Part shown: piece after piece, positions 11,868 to 23,829 of the stretch
How positions within the stretch are numbered: position 1 is the first letter of the stretch
How the letters are laid out: each line of letters starts with the position of its first letter
DNA from: Ryuthela nishihirai
Lineage: Eukaryota > Arthropoda > Arachnida > Araneae > Heptathelidae
Assembly: GCA_038380435.1 (NCBI GenBank)
Contig: JAWZYU010000005.1
Span: 40,446,001 to 40,510,000, forward strand
Direction of reading: 5' to 3'
Length of the DNA stretch: 64,000 bases
Position numbers and translations under genes: made by a program
Notes under the pieces: generated by a model
Seen by the model: the letters and a program-made list of their open reading frames with translations, nothing else
What the model was told of the DNA's origin: nothing
The model's database searches: none

Positions 11868-12790
11868 TTGGAGGAAAGGGGTTGACTCAGTAGCATGCCA
11901 GGCTCATATGGTGCCATTCCTAGGTTCAAGTCCCACCTCTACCAGCATTGATATTTATCTGTGCTAAACTCCCACCATTCCTTTGGTCAGAAAGGGGAGA
12001 CTGATGGGCTTGGAAAGACCATTGTTTAACCCTTTCAGGACCATAAGGTTTCTAAGAGTAAATATTAGTATGTAACTGTTTATTTTAGTTTGTTTAGACG
12101 TAAAATAAATAAAAATCATAAGAAATTACATAACAATGTGTAGTTTTTTTGGAATTTTATGGGAAATATTTTTTCCAATGGACTATAAAGGTAACACAAA
12201 TTATAGTTAGGCTTATTATGCAGTGTCTTTTATTTATTGGTTTATTAGAACAAAATGTTAACTAAAATAATACAAAATTATGAAATAAAATTACTATACA
12301 AAATGATGTGCTAATTATGATATTCTGCGAAGCAATTTCTTTTGGTAGTGAGGCAAAGATGGACATTGCACATAGTACATATATTATGCGTCCTGACAGT
12401 TCTGTTTTTATTTTCTAAACGTTCCCGTTTACGTAATTGTGTTCAGCATACGTTCTATTTTGACATTCTGTATAAAAAATGCAGATAAGGTTATAATTAA
12501 ATACGACAATCACCAATTTTAAAATGGGAAAAATGTTTCCCTTAGTCATGAAAGGGTTAATAGGTGGGACATAAAACCATGGCAGTGTGTGCAGGAGAGT
12601 CTATGTAGTGCATGTTAAAGAGTGCACTGGATGGCCTTTTTACTGGAGGCTTCCACTGTCTTCTAACAGTTGTCTAGTGGGTTCTCTTCTGCCACTCTTC
12701 TCTGAGCCCTTGGAGTCCTTGTGACCTGGCTATTTAGCCATTGTGTGCAAGAGAGTGCCACTAAGAGGTAAAACAACCCATCCACAGTGC
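11868..12790 (+). repeat. SINE-1 copy, split by a MITE
   Basis: Head at 11868-12029 has an A-box-like TTGACTCAGTAGCATGCCAG and a B box AGGTTCAAGTCCCA, then the SINE-1 body GAGACTGATGGGCTTGGAAA. The body resumes after the insertion at about 12561 with GGTGGGACATAAAACCATGG and runs to AGAGGTAAAACAACCCA near 12785. It is an old, diverged copy in intron 2. Confidence 0.75.
12030..12556. mobile_element. piggyBac-type MITE with TTAA target duplication
   Basis: 527-base insertion flanked by TTAA at 12026-12029 and 12557-12560. The left end CCCTTTCAGGACCATAAGG and the reverse complement of the right end CCCTTTCATGACTAAGGG form the terminal inverted repeats. TTAA targets and CCCTTT-like ends are hallmarks of piggyBac elements. 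No transposase is coded, so it is non-autonomous. It sits inside a SINE-1 copy whose two halves rejoin when it is removed, which dates it after the SINE. Confidence 0.82.
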
Positions 12791-12794
12791 CTAT

Positions 12795-12920
12795 TCAACT
12801 ATAACTAACCCCATGTTTGGTCAATGGGAACGAAAATTCTGAATCTCTATAACCTCTAAAATGAACATTTTATGAGAATATGTGTGACTGAGAATAAATT
12901 AGTTATTAGTCATGGGTGAA
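12795..12920 (+). repeat. Single arm of the foldback family
   Basis: Similar to the left arm of the element at 10800-11360 (ACCCCATGTTTGGTCAATGG, CTCTATAACCTCTAAAATGA, CATTTTATGAGAATATG). The partner arm was not found nearby. Confidence 0.5.
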
Positions 12921-13384
12921 CACAGTGAGTAAGAATAATAAAATCCGATTTATTTTCAAAATATCACTTATGCTGAGACAATCATAACATGCAACTTTTA
13001 GATGCCAAACAATTTGGTAATATTATACATAGCCATAGGTGATTGTAATATGTTCGTTTTCAAATGCCTTATTATAGCATTAAACAATTTTGGAATTCGT
13101 TGATTTATATTTATCAAATTTTGGAGAGCTGTTCTTGTCTGTTGCACTCACTGGTTATTAATGGTGCTAATGCTTGGTTGATACTGTGTTCCAGATGTCA
13201 CTGGTTCACCAGCCCGATAGCATTGATGTGCAGTGATGGTTGTCACTATTTGCTGATGCACTGATTGTTTATCTGTTTAAGACATGGAGTCATGGCTTGT
13301 TTATCTCCTCATGCTACAGGAGGACTTGGTATGGGGCTCTGCCATAGTGGTGGCTCAGGGAACCAAATTTTTTTCAGCTAATTA

Positions 13385-15010
13385 TTTCAATTCATTATTC
13401 CCTCGAATGATTCCGAGGACATGGATACAGACTGCCCCCTATTCCTAAACTGTCCTCTGTGGCAGTTAAGTTGAATAGGAATTGGTTGTCCACCCACTCT
13501 TCTAAGTCCTGAAATGGCCACACTCCTACAATGGAATTGTTGTGGATTCCACAGGAATTTTGATGACATCAAGGCCCTCCTTCAGGCACACCAGCCCATC
13601 TGTGTGTGCCTGCAGGAGACATACTTGCAGCCAGTCACAGATCCCACGATCCAGCACTTTTCACTAGTTCGCCGGGACCAGGATGGAGATGGTCCAGTCT
13701 CGCCATCCTCGTGAGCAACCATTCTCCATTCCAAGTTGTACTCCTCACCACCAACTTAGAGGTGCTGGCCATCCACCTCTTTGTGGGGTTCTTGCTGACT
13801 GTCTGCTCTATATATCTTCCACTTTGGGAGCATCGTCTTCCAGGAAGATCTTGATGACCTCTTCTCGCAGCTGCTGTCCCCCTTCCTCATCATGGGGGAC
13901 TTCAATGGACACAGTCGACTATGGGACAGTGCTGACACCAACGGGAGGGGCGGGGAATTTCATGCCTGTCTTCACAGATTGCTTGAGGTCCGGCACATCA
14001 GTGGGATCGGCCATGGTCTGCTGTAATGTAATCATTGCAGACCAGATCCCACTGCAGTGTTCCATCTTCACTGCAAAGTTGCACACTATCAATCTTGCCT
14101 TGGACCATGTGGCAGCTTGGTGTGTGCTTTACACTGACTTGCTTAGCTTGCTACAGGCTTTGATCTCGGTGAAGCATTGGCCTTACCCAGTTCTTTCTAA
14201 GATCTGCCAGCAGCTACATCGTCTGGCAGCCACCACCAATGTTCTTTTGTATTGTGTGCCCGGTCACATTGGTATCAGGGGAAATGACTTGGCAGATGCT
14301 GCTTCCAAGTCAGCCACGCCCCTGTCTGACTCTCCATTGCTGGTTCAATATCTGGATTTCTGGCAGCGTTTTACCATTGAGCTCCGGGCACAGCTGCAGA
14401 GATCTTGGTCAGAACAGCTTATGAACATGCTCTTTGAGATCAAACCTATCGTCAAACCATGGCAGTCTTGTTATCGCAGGAATTGCAAGGAGGAAGTTGT
14501 ACTTGCTCTGCTCCACTTAGGTCATTTGTTTATTACACACTCGTTTCTTCTTCGGGCGGACAACAAACCTAAGTGCGAGTTTTGCGACACCATTTTAACA
14601 ATCAAACATATTTTAATTAAATGTCCATGTTTTAATATCGAATTTTAGCTTTCATAATTTTATGTCCGAGCCTCTTACTCATGGACATCTTTTATCTAAT
14701 CTTTTCATTTTAGCATCTGTTTTTTCCTTTTAAAACATTATGGTTATTTTAATAGATTTAGATTTTATCTTGTATTTTGTATAGCCCAGGTCTTTTATAC
14801 TTGGGATTGTTAAAACTTGAATTTTTCAAGTTGTTTTACCTTATACTTATACCCTTGTTCTTTTTGTTGGTCTACAATTTTATAATGTTGTGTTTTTGTT
14901 TGAACTATTGGTTGGGGGTACACACATCTTTTATATTGTCTTTTGTTTGGCACATTATGTCCTAGTTGCCCATGAGCCATAAAACCCCAAGCAACCAATC
15001 AAAATCTTTC
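13385..15010 (+). mobile_element. I-like LINE with internal deletion, copy 1
   Basis: Non-LTR retrotransposon on the + strand. An ORF1 end (SNDSEDMDT, near 13400) precedes the ORF2 endonuclease from 13514 and an RNase H domain up to 14646. The whole reverse transcriptase is absent; the deletion lies near 13990-14045. The 3' UTR is T-rich and ends CCATGAGCCATAAAACCCCA near 14985, a 3' end style common in I-like LINEs. Located in intron 2 of the LETMD1-like gene. Not capable of retrotransposing by itself. Confidence 0.8.
13514..14648 (+). pseudogene. I-like ORF2: endonuclease joined to RNase H
   Basis: The start at 13514 gives MATLLQWNCCGFHRN, then VCLQETYL (endonuclease Glu) and, in another frame, FLIMGDFNGHSRLW near 13885-13925. 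From about 14030 the sequence is RNase H: LYTDLLSLLQAL (active-site Asp; the usual Ser is Leu), VPGHIGIRGNDLADAASK at about 14260-14310 (His and last Asp), then the C-terminal CEFCDTILTIKHILIKCPCF near 14575-14635. These are the endonuclease and RNase H of I-clade ORF2 proteins. Endonuclease frames shift at about 13710 and 13850, and the RT domain in between is deleted. Confidence 0.82.
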
Positions 15011-15061
15011 ATTCTCATCATTCACATCCATAAACATTTTTATAATTCCTAAATTCTTTAG

Positions 15062-15284
15062 GCAGGGCACACACCACTGCAATTTGCAACAGCAATGCGA
15101 TGACGATTGCAATTGCTTCTTTAAAATGCATTCTGAGAACATTCATAGAGCTTTCTAAGTACCTTTAACTGCATTCATAAACTTTTAAAATTCTAAGAAC
15201 CTTTAGATACATTCATAAAATGCACCTTAAAGGAGATCATCGTCACATCACTGTTGCAAATTGCAACAGTGTGCACTCTCCTTT
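15062..15284. mobile_element. MITE with about 43-base TIRs
   Basis: The left end GCAGGGCACACACCACTGCA continues ATTTGCAACAG..GATGACGAT; the reverse complement of the right end reads GGAGAGTGCACACTGTTGCA then ATTTGCAACAGTGATGTGAC. Total length is about 222 bases with no ORF. Flanks CTTTA on the left and TTTAA on the right allow a 3-4 base TTA/TTTA target duplication, which would suit a PIF/Harbinger-type MITE, but the superfamily is inferred only. Confidence 0.7.
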
Positions 15285-15689
15285 AAATTTTACAACACTC
15301 AATTCAGCCATCAGTCAGTTGAAACGAAAAAAATCTACAATAAATCTAACTCTTTATGGTTCAACTAGAACTTCAGAATTCTAATCACTTCACATTATAA
15401 ACTCAAATTGTAAAAATTGAATAATAAATAACTTTTCCAAAAATATCTGAAACTCTAAAGTGTTAACATGAAATTAAACATTTCAAAATCTCTAAATATG
15501 AACAACAATAAATAATCTTCAATCATCTCTGTCTTTACCTATTCCAAAAAAGAGAAATAAGACATCATAAATAATTAGTGCCACAGTGGAAGAATAATAA
15601 TTACTTAAATTTTCATTATTGGCACTCCTTTGAGATAAATCATCATCCAGTCATTTCATGGGGACTTCATTCCTGCATCTATCAATAAG

Positions 15690-17560
15690 TTAAGTGTAGG
15701 TGCTTCTGAAGATCTCGTTGGTGATGTCATCTACTCTATGTTGACTACTACATTGCTGGTTGATACTCTGCAGGCTATCGTCATTTTGTTGACATCTTGT
15801 TACATGCTTGTCTTTGAAGAGTCTGACTTTGTGCTTTCCAGGTTTATTGCTGCCTGCTTCTAAATGATGCTTCAACAGTAGAAAATTTCTTAACTTGTTA
15901 GATTCATCAGGATTATTTACAATCAAAGCAATATCTGGAATACCTTTCTCGTTGTCATCTAATTCTTTAGCATTATTTTTCTTTAAAACTTCTACTACAA
16001 CATTTTTCCCATTATCAACAATTTTGACACTGTTTTCCTTTAAAATTTCTAATTCAACATCTTTCTCATTATCAATTTGCTTTGTATCATCAACTTGTTT
16101 CTCTAAATTTACATTATTTAAACTGATAGGAAATTTTAGTTTCTTCCTCAACATTCTGCTTTGGACTACAAGATAAATTTGAAAGTATACTGGACCATGG
16201 CTGCAATTTCAATTCACAACTTTCTAATATCATCCAGAACTTTCGCATATGGACATGCAAGATCAGCTCCTCTATCATTGTGATATATTCAGTTTTTTCG
16301 TGACAAGGCTTCACGAAAGGTAATTCTGTAACATTATATGTACCAACAGTGACAAAACTTACGAGAGTGGTTTTCTTGAGGAACTTTGGCCTTTCACTTC
16401 AAAGATCCTAATTTAAGTTTCCTGAATTACCATTTTTTCCATAGCAATATTGCTCCATGTGCCCTAATCGGCCACAAAAATTACATCTGAAAGTTTCTCT
16501 ATTATTTGTAGCAAAGGTTTTTGGTCTAGTTCCATTGTTTGAAGCTTGATGCAGAACATAATCTCTGCTTCATTTTGTTCTGCATTGTTGTAGGTGCATT
16601 TGGTGTAAATTATTAGGATCGTGTAACTTCTGGTTGTGCAGAAGTCATTTTGCGAGACTCAAAAAAAAATTGCTGCTTTGGCGAAGATTGCATCCATTGT
16701 TGATTTAATGCTGTTTTTGCAGATTCTTATCTTGTGTTGTATTGCCAATTTGACTAAAGTTGAAATTGAATTTACATTTCTCAATACTAAAAACTTCTCT
16801 TAAATTCAATGTTAACTGTCACATAATGCAGTTTATTATGTCAAATTTGGTGGTATCAATGATGTCAGTATCATACATCTGGTATAACTCTACCGTATCC
16901 CATATAAATCTTTCAATATAATCTTCTTCCCTTTGTCTTTGTTAAAACTTTCTGTAACTAGACATGTAAAATCATCATTAGGTGGATAGATTTCCAATAG
17001 TTCATTTTTAAAATCTTTCCATAATTCTATTCTATGACAATATCCTGCGTTATTCCACCATTGCTTAGCACACCCAATTAAGCAAGATACTGCACAAACT
17101 ACCTTTTTGTTGCCCGCACTTCATGTAAATGGAAATGCTCTTCCATCATGGACTTGACAAATGTCCGTGACAATGGACTTTTCGAACTGATGAACCTTAT
17201 CTCAGGTAAAGGCCAATTAGCATACAGACTACAGTTAAGAAATGGATAGGCAACTCGTCATTGAGGTGGTTAATAATATTCTGTTCTTTCACTTGCTTCT
17301 GACAGAACAAAAAAATGGAACTTTGCTTTTAAAGTTTATTGGTTTGTGAGCTGACATAGCATTGTCAGCTAATTTAAGGGTTGTTGTTGTTATTCCCCCT
17401 TTCTCCCAAGAATCTTTAGGCAAATTCATTAATACTTCTGCTTCTTTCATCATCCTACAACCTGTATTTTACTTTTACTCAGTCGAGAGTCATAATGGTG
17501 GATTCAGCCATATTACTAGCAGACATATTTAGCCATCTGCCAAAATTTTGAATTTATGAA
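15690..17560 (-). pseudogene. LTR retrotransposon gag, decayed
   Basis: Minus-strand gag region of a Ty3-type element. Around 17100-16960 the reading frame gives CLIGCAKQWWNN and ELWKDFKNELLE, the conserved capsid pattern (AKxWW..W..F...). Near 16500-16455 it gives CNFCGRLGHMEQYC, a CX2CX4HX4C zinc knuckle (nucleocapsid). A Lys/Asp/Glu-rich tail, 16154-15690, follows; its identity is unclear. Stops interrupt the frame (for example near 17195 and 16800). The LTR at 17958-18725 sits just upstream on this strand, so this is the 5' half of one element; pol was not found. Confidence 0.68.
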
Positions 17561-17957
17561 GTTTGGAAAGTTTTTTATCTTCAGCAGCTCTCAAATATAT
17601 TGCTATACAACAATACAGTACTAAAGCTATATTTAGCTTGCAATAAACTTGCTTATCAAAAGTTTATCTATCATGTGTGTGTGTCTGGACACTTCTAATC
17701 TTTACATAAATGCAATAAAGGTCTTAACTATCAGCAATAACTGCATTGAAACTTCAGTACCTTTGACTAATACAAAAGTTAAGCTTCTTGCTCAACAAAA
17801 AGTTTGGCTTAAGCTGCCATTAATTGTTAATATAACTAATGAATAATAAAACTAATCAAAAATTGTTAACTTTGACAATCACGTTAAATAACATACAATT
17901 TATACACACATATATACAGTCTATGTATTCGGTGTGCCACTTTCTTTATTCTGACCC

Positions 17958-18725
17958 TGTAACGCTCCAAAATTATGTTAAACTTCTTCACTTTGTACTT
18001 TTTGACTGATTCAAATTATACTAAATTTCTGGTTAGCATCAGGCACCAGGCAATTAATCTTGCCAAATAAAGTTAAATGATGGTTTGCTAAGTATATTAT
18101 GCATCACAGTCAAATTGAAAACAGTTCAGAGACTGTCCAATTACTAAAGTTTAAATCTAATCAAAATCAATTATCCTGCTCAAGAGAAAAAAAAGTCAAA
18201 ATGTTTCATAAAGCAAAGTTTATTTCCAAAAAAATCGTAACTCACCAAGTAAACTTCTACATTAAAAAAAAAAAACTGAGCAACTAAAAGCTCACTCAAA
18301 GCACCTACATTCTCAAATTTCAAAATTAACATTGTCTCTCCCTCTCTCTAACTCACATTCTGAATAGCTTCAAAACTACTCACATCTGAACTACCAACAT
18401 TCTCAACTACTTTGTGCTAACTCCATGACCTAACGTCACTTATTATGTGTGTGGTGTACAACTAACACTTGTGTTGCACACTGAGAAGTACATTTGCATA
18501 GTTATGATCATGTGCTCACACCAGCTGTGATGCGCAAGAGGGGGCATATCCTTACTTGTTCATTAGTGGTAGTCAATAAATAATTGGAGTTGCACAACTC
18601 TTTCAGCCATCTTGGGTGAGAAAAAGTGATACCAACTGAAATTAAAAGACCCAAAATAATAAATATAACATTAATAAAGTAAAACTGGTTAAGGAAAAGG
18701 TAAACTGAATGGGTGGACCATCACA
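17958..18725 (-). repeat. 5' LTR of the minus-strand Ty3-type element
   Basis: 768-base LTR. On the + strand it starts TGTAACGCTCC and ends GGACCATCACA (TG...CA rule holds on both strands). It aligns with the solo LTR at 25051-25789: shared blocks include CTCAAGAGAAAAAA, AAATAAAGTTAA-like, TTTATTTCCAAAAAA and AAAACTGGTTAAGG. It adjoins the gag above. At its right edge SINE-1 sequence begins at once, so it probably inserted into a SINE or recombined there. Confidence 0.75.
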
Positions 18726-18912
18726 CTGTGCATGTTAAAGAACATGCTGGATGCCCTTGACGGGGAACATAATCCACTACAATACCATCTGTCTCCCAAT
18801 AGCTGTCCAATGAATCCCCACCCCAACTTTCTCTAAGCCCTTGGGATCCTTATGACCTGGCCATTTAGCCCACTGTGTGCAAAAAAGTGCCACTCAGAGG
18901 TAAAACTTAACC
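18726..18912 (+). repeat. SINE-1 tail
   Basis: Starts CTGTGCATGTTAAAGAACAT and continues with the SINE-1 body (CCATCTGTCTCCCAATAGCT, TGACCTGGCCATTTAGCCCA) to CTCAGAGGTAAAAC. The head is absent and the LTR abuts the break. Confidence 0.75.
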
Positions 18913-20085
18913 CAACCCTCTTTAAACACAGATTTAATATGTTTCTTTAATATGTTTTTTAAAGGACTGAGATAGCCTGTAAACTTTTGGCTTGTGTTGG
19001 TTTCTTGTACACAATACAAACACACAAAGAATACAATATAGAAACATTTAAGGATATGCCTGCTGGTATATGTAGTCAGATACTAACCCAGGTAGGGCTA
19101 GTGGTTACCTTCTAGTCATTTTCAGTACATTCAAAATAACTTTCTCTACTTTCTCTGTGACCTGTGCACTAACTATCAATGTGGCTTGTCTGTGTCTCTG
19201 TGCAAATTGGTGCCTAGGAGGGTTTATTGGGCTTGCAGTTCACACTGAGAGAGGGCTGACTTCTCTCAGTGTGGCTATGATTCCTGCTAAGTGTTACATA
19301 AGTTGGGAACCTAGATCAGATGGGTGGCATTATCAGAGGATTAGCCTGCAGATTAGCATGCTTCATCTTTTGGTATCTCCTACTGCATTCTTGATGGTCT
19401 TGGGCAGAATCTACAGCCAATTTGTGTGCAGAGCATATGATAATTTGCTACAGCAGGGAAAACAAGTAAAGAGAGTTGTGAATCTTATGACTGGCATCAT
19501 GGTGAAGAAGTGAAGAAGGTGACTAACAGTTTCACCTTCTTTTCACCTTCTTCACTTCTGAGTATTTTCATCTAAACTGCCTGTCATCTGTCAGGCCAAG
19601 GTTAATTTCATTTGTATTAGTTTGTGTCTGAAGGCTGCAATCAGATATGACAAATCTTGATTCAGTTACAGCTTCAGGAAGAAGAGGCACTAACTCTTCT
19701 AATCCTAAATTATGCTTTACTTCTTTTATGCTCTAATCGTCTTTTAAATTTCTCCTATCTTCCCATTATTGTATTCTTCAGCCACTTGGCTGTCTTCCTG
19801 CACAGTATTATCTAATTCCTTGAAATTCTTGCTACCCCTGTCTACTTCATTACTGCATGCTGGGACTACAGGTAAATATGCTTCACTCTCTGAAGGCTGC
19901 TCTATGGAGAGTTTGTTATCACTTCTCATTTTATCCCTCTCTCAAGCTATTTTCCTCTTTAAAATTTCAAAAATAACACCCCTGATTCCACCAATGTTGA
20001 ACAGAGTTTCAACTATACTGCCTGATTCCTCATCTTGCTGTAACCCTACAAACCCTCATCTTACTTTACAGGGGTAAAAACTTTG
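18913..20085. other. Intron 2 stretch, mostly unrecognised
   Basis: No domain recognised. It contains a perfect hairpin at 19506-19559 (listed separately) and short open frames with no similarity that I can name. Confidence 0.35.
19506..19559. repeat. Perfect inverted repeat, 17-base arms
   Basis: Left arm AGAAGTGAAGAAGGTGA (19506-19522) pairs exactly with TCACCTTCTTCACTTCT (19543-19559); the loop is 20 bases and contains another TTCACCTTCTT copy. Confidence 0.85.
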
Positions 20086-20089
20086 GCAC

Positions 20090-20470
20090 CATTTGAAGGA
20101 CATCAGTATCTTTCACATTACTCCAACACATTGGAGGTTGTCCCAATTCAGCATTCAATGCCTTATATGATGAAGTTTGCTTAATTAAGCTGACTAAGGG
20201 AGCTTATTCCTGTTGACTTTTCACATAGGTGTAACATTCTACAGGACAGAATGCCAAATTTTCAGATTCAGTAATTACTGATGGATTACTGAACACTTTG
20301 TTCTGTCTACTATGCAAGCACAGGATGGAAGACAATGCTCTGTGTAACTCTTGGGCTGGTGTAATCTGCAATGTTTCAAATTTAAATTCTCTGTCAAAAT
20401 GGCTGAAATTCCTACACTCGAAACATTCCTTCTTGTGATATCTAGTATTCCTAGTTAGTGTCTTCAGTTC
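20090..20470 (-). pseudogene. Unrecognised coding-like stretch
   Basis: On the minus strand a frame runs about 120 codons with one stop (near 20205): it includes ECFECRNFSHFDREF and ELHRALSSILCLHSRQNKVF. The CxxC start hints at a metal-binding motif, but the second half of a zinc knuckle is missing. It may be a decayed gag of another retrotransposon. No function can be given. Confidence 0.3.
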
Positions 20471-20599
20471 TTATGTTGAATATACACATCAGTATTGCGT
20501 GTGTGCCCACAAATCTTAACACTACTAAAATAACAAAATTGACCCATAGGAAACTTAATAATAAAAGACAACAAATTGAAACTTTTTTTTATAACATTG

Positions 20600-22880
20600 G
20601 TCAAATAGGATATTTTTAACTAAAATTTGTGGTGCTGAATTCAAATATGGCTGTGAAAAATCTGCAGCACATACAGTTTTTTTTTAAATTATGGATTGAT
20701 GTATTTCAAATTTCAATGAATATGCATATCTGGGAAATAAAAATAAATGTGACTGTTTTATTAAATTGCAACTTAAAAGTCATTAATTACATGATTACAG
20801 TGAAAAAAATTAGAGACATCATAGTCATAGACCACTGAATATAAGGTAACAAATTAAATAATATTGAAATGCAAAATAAGAAAACATCGGTAAGGATCTT
20901 TGTACTTAAAAGAAGTTCATTTTTGTCTTTTATGTGTTGAGGTATCTTCCTTCTGCTAGAACCTGCAGTATTCACCCATCATTGCTGGGTCCCACCAGCC
21001 TTGGTATCTCTCCTCCATGATTCAGATATCCTGGTGAAATCTTTCCCCTTTCTCATCACTGACAGCTCCTACATTTTTGGGAAAGAAGTCAAGATCAAGT
21101 GCAAGAAATGGATATTCAAAGACATTCGGCAGCCAAGATTTTCATAGTTTTTGAGAAGATCTTGAATGAGCTGATAGTAGTTTTTCCTCTTTGTGATTCC
21201 CCAGAAAACCCTGGACTACAGACGTGAAGGATTTCCATGCAGCACGCTCCTTCATATTCAGTTTTTCTTTGGAGACAGTATTATTCAGCAGCTTCTGATC
21301 TGAGGACCAACAAAGATCCCTTCTTTCACTTTGGCATCACTTAGTTTTAGAAATTTTTCCTTCAAGTGCAAAAACCCGTTACCAGTTTTGTGCATAGCCT
21401 ATACAAAGTTTTTCATAAGCTCCAGTTTGATGTGTAATGGTTGGAGCAGAACATCAGAGGGGTCAACTAGAGGCTTATACCTCAAATTACTCTTTCCAGG
21501 AATAAAAACATTTCTTTTGGGCCAGTCTTTCGTTTTGTAGTGTTCCTTTCTGGCCCTATTGTCCTACAAACACAGAAAACAGCAAAATTTTGTGAAGCCT
21601 CCTTGAAGCCCGAGCAAGAGAGAGATGACCTTTGGTCACCACAATTGTCAACTTAAACTAGTCATATTTTATAGCAGTGAGTATTTTTTTCCATGCTTTC
21701 ATAAGTTTCCCTCATTCCCACAGTGTGTGTCACTGGAATGGAAGGTTTTTGGTTTCCTTTATGTAAAAGGATAGCTTTTAAGCTGAATATTGACGAATTT
21801 ATAAATAGACGTCATTCCTTAAGGTCGTGAGTTGTTTCAATTTCTTCCATCAGCCCTAAAATATCTGTGCAGGAACACAAACCACCTTGCATCTCGTAAT
21901 AAACAGATAAAGCCAAATTTCTCTTTCTGAACAGAGAAACTCTGGTACCCTTGGCCAGAAGATTACACTCTTGAAATTTTGAACCTGTAAAAATCTGCTT
22001 TTTGTTTGGAAAGTCCTAGGTCTCGAACAAGATCATTAAGTTCATATTGCTGAATCAGATAAGGCTCGTTTAATTTTTAGGGGTGTATGTAGGATCAGGA
22101 TCTGTATATGCCTCAAAGTCTTCCTGTGATGAATGTGAATTCATCTCCACCCAGTTGGTTGGAGGTGTTGGTATAGGAAGATTTTCTCAATGAGGAACTG
22201 GCCTTATGGCTGAAGGCACATTTGGATATTTTGTTCCTTTTTGAAATGTCTGGCACTTTAGTTAAACAAAAATAGCAATCATGCAAGTGACTAGTTGGCA
22301 CACGCCAAACCATTGGAACTGCAAAGAGCATGGATTTTATCTTACCATTCAACCGTTCACTCAGGCCAACAAAGCACAAAATGCAGCACAGTGTGCAGCC
22401 CATGTTTTTTTGTGATATCCAACATGACATCCAAAATACAAGTTATAGGCATTTTTCACAATCTTTGTCAAAGAATGACTGTGGGGTTTTAAAATATAAT
22501 TTCCACACACATAACAAAACACATCCGCGATGATGTCTTTGTGGCATTTAAATGCCAAAATTCACTCTTCAAGATACAGCATGTATTCCTCCTACAATGA
22601 AAACAACAAGAATGGCGGTCTGAGGTTATGTTACTGTTGCATGTTTTCTCCCACTTGGCAATCAGTGTTGCCAGCCACAAAAAGTAAAATATCTAGTATC
22701 CTCCCAGTTGCCTGGAGGTGTTGATATCGGAAGATCTTATAGGAGTCAAAATGATCAATAACATAAAAACATGATGTACTAGCTATTTTTTATGACCCGA
22801 TCTGAAATCAGCACCTGAAAAATAAAGGCAGCTACAATTGTTCTTGTTATAAAACCTTGTAAACCAGTGTAATTTTTTGC
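20600..22880 (-). mobile_element. U-family DNA transposon, copy U1 (divergent)
   Basis: Oldest copy of the unnamed family (see U4). Inner TIR blocks GGTGCTGA near 20630 and, on the other end, CAGCACCTGAAAAATA near 22812 sit in the positions they hold in U2. Coding pieces on the minus strand: start region from 22558 (KCHKDIIADVFCYVCG, then HAALSK-like positions HCAAFCALL), MVWRVPTSHLHDCYFC from about 22310, and the C-terminal part IPQHIKDK near 20940. Numerous frameshifts. Outer TIR ends could not be read, so borders are approximate. Confidence 0.6.
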
Positions 22881-23179
22881 ACAGATCAATAATATTGCTA
22901 CTTGTTTTTTCATTTATATATATATTACATACATGAAAACTACTTCAAAACCAAACTGTGAACTTTCACAATTTGCAAAAAAAATTACCTTAATCAAATA
23001 AAATAAAAGCACCCAAACATAAGAAAGTCAACTCATACTTTTCAAATACTATAAGTCTATTATATATATAAAGTCATTATTCTGGAAAAGTCTGAAAGTT
23101 CACCTAAAATTTTAAGTCCACCACAGAAGTCTATTGATTTAATTCAATTGTTAATCGACTAATGTTATCTACATGTTTA

Positions 23180-23790
23180 TTAATAATTACACTGGCTTCC
23201 ACAAATTAAGGAAAAAATGAAAAAAAAAATGCTATGTCATGAAACTCTGAAGTTATAAATACATGAACATCATGTATGTAAAATGTGATGAAGACTTGAA
23301 GTATGGTATGCTAATGAATGACACTGGCAGTGGTATCTACAATTGTGTCAAGTGTTAAAAGCGAGCATTTCAAAACTGTTCTGTGAAGTGCATAGTGGAA
23401 TTTTGAAGAGAGCAGATTTGTTAGGTATGTCTACCAGATATCATGTATCAGAAGTGTGGTGGTGAGCTACAGGTGAACTTGAGGCAGGCAAAGTCAATAA
23501 GATGTTGCCAGATGGCTTAATGCGAGTTATTCAGTGGTGCATAGACTTCTACAGAGATTCCAACAAGGACAGAATGCATCCAGACAATGACTGGCAACAA
23601 CCACAAAAAAGGACTGCTATCTGGTGTAGTGTGACCAGAGGAACAGGTCAATGCCATGTTAACTGCAATTGGACCTCACAGCAGCAAATGATATGGCGAT
23701 ATCCATTACCACCTTATATCATAGTCTCCATGAAGTGTGACTATGTGCTAGGTGGCCAGTGGTGTGCATATCCATGACCCAACCAGGAGG
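23180..23790 (+). pseudogene. Tc1-like transposase, DNA-binding remnant
   Basis: A frame from about 23600 reads DQRNRSMPC, LQLDLTAANDMAISITTLYH and ..LHEV.LCARWPVVCI, the second helix-turn-helix and linker of Tc1-like transposases (typical: R.RSMTA.QLQ.DL....ISxxTVRRRLHExGLxARRP). Stops are present. The catalytic half is replaced by an RTE fragment from about 23830. A TIR-like start CACTGGCTTCCACAAATTAA lies at 23191. Confidence 0.62.
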
Positions 23791-23829
23791 GAGGACTTCA
23801 GAACGTGTTTTTCTGTCAGTCCATGTGTG

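Noticed and set aside
19157..19513. 118-codon ORF as a gene
   Set aside because: No recognisable domain, composition like surrounding intron, and ends in the hairpin at 19506; treated as chance.
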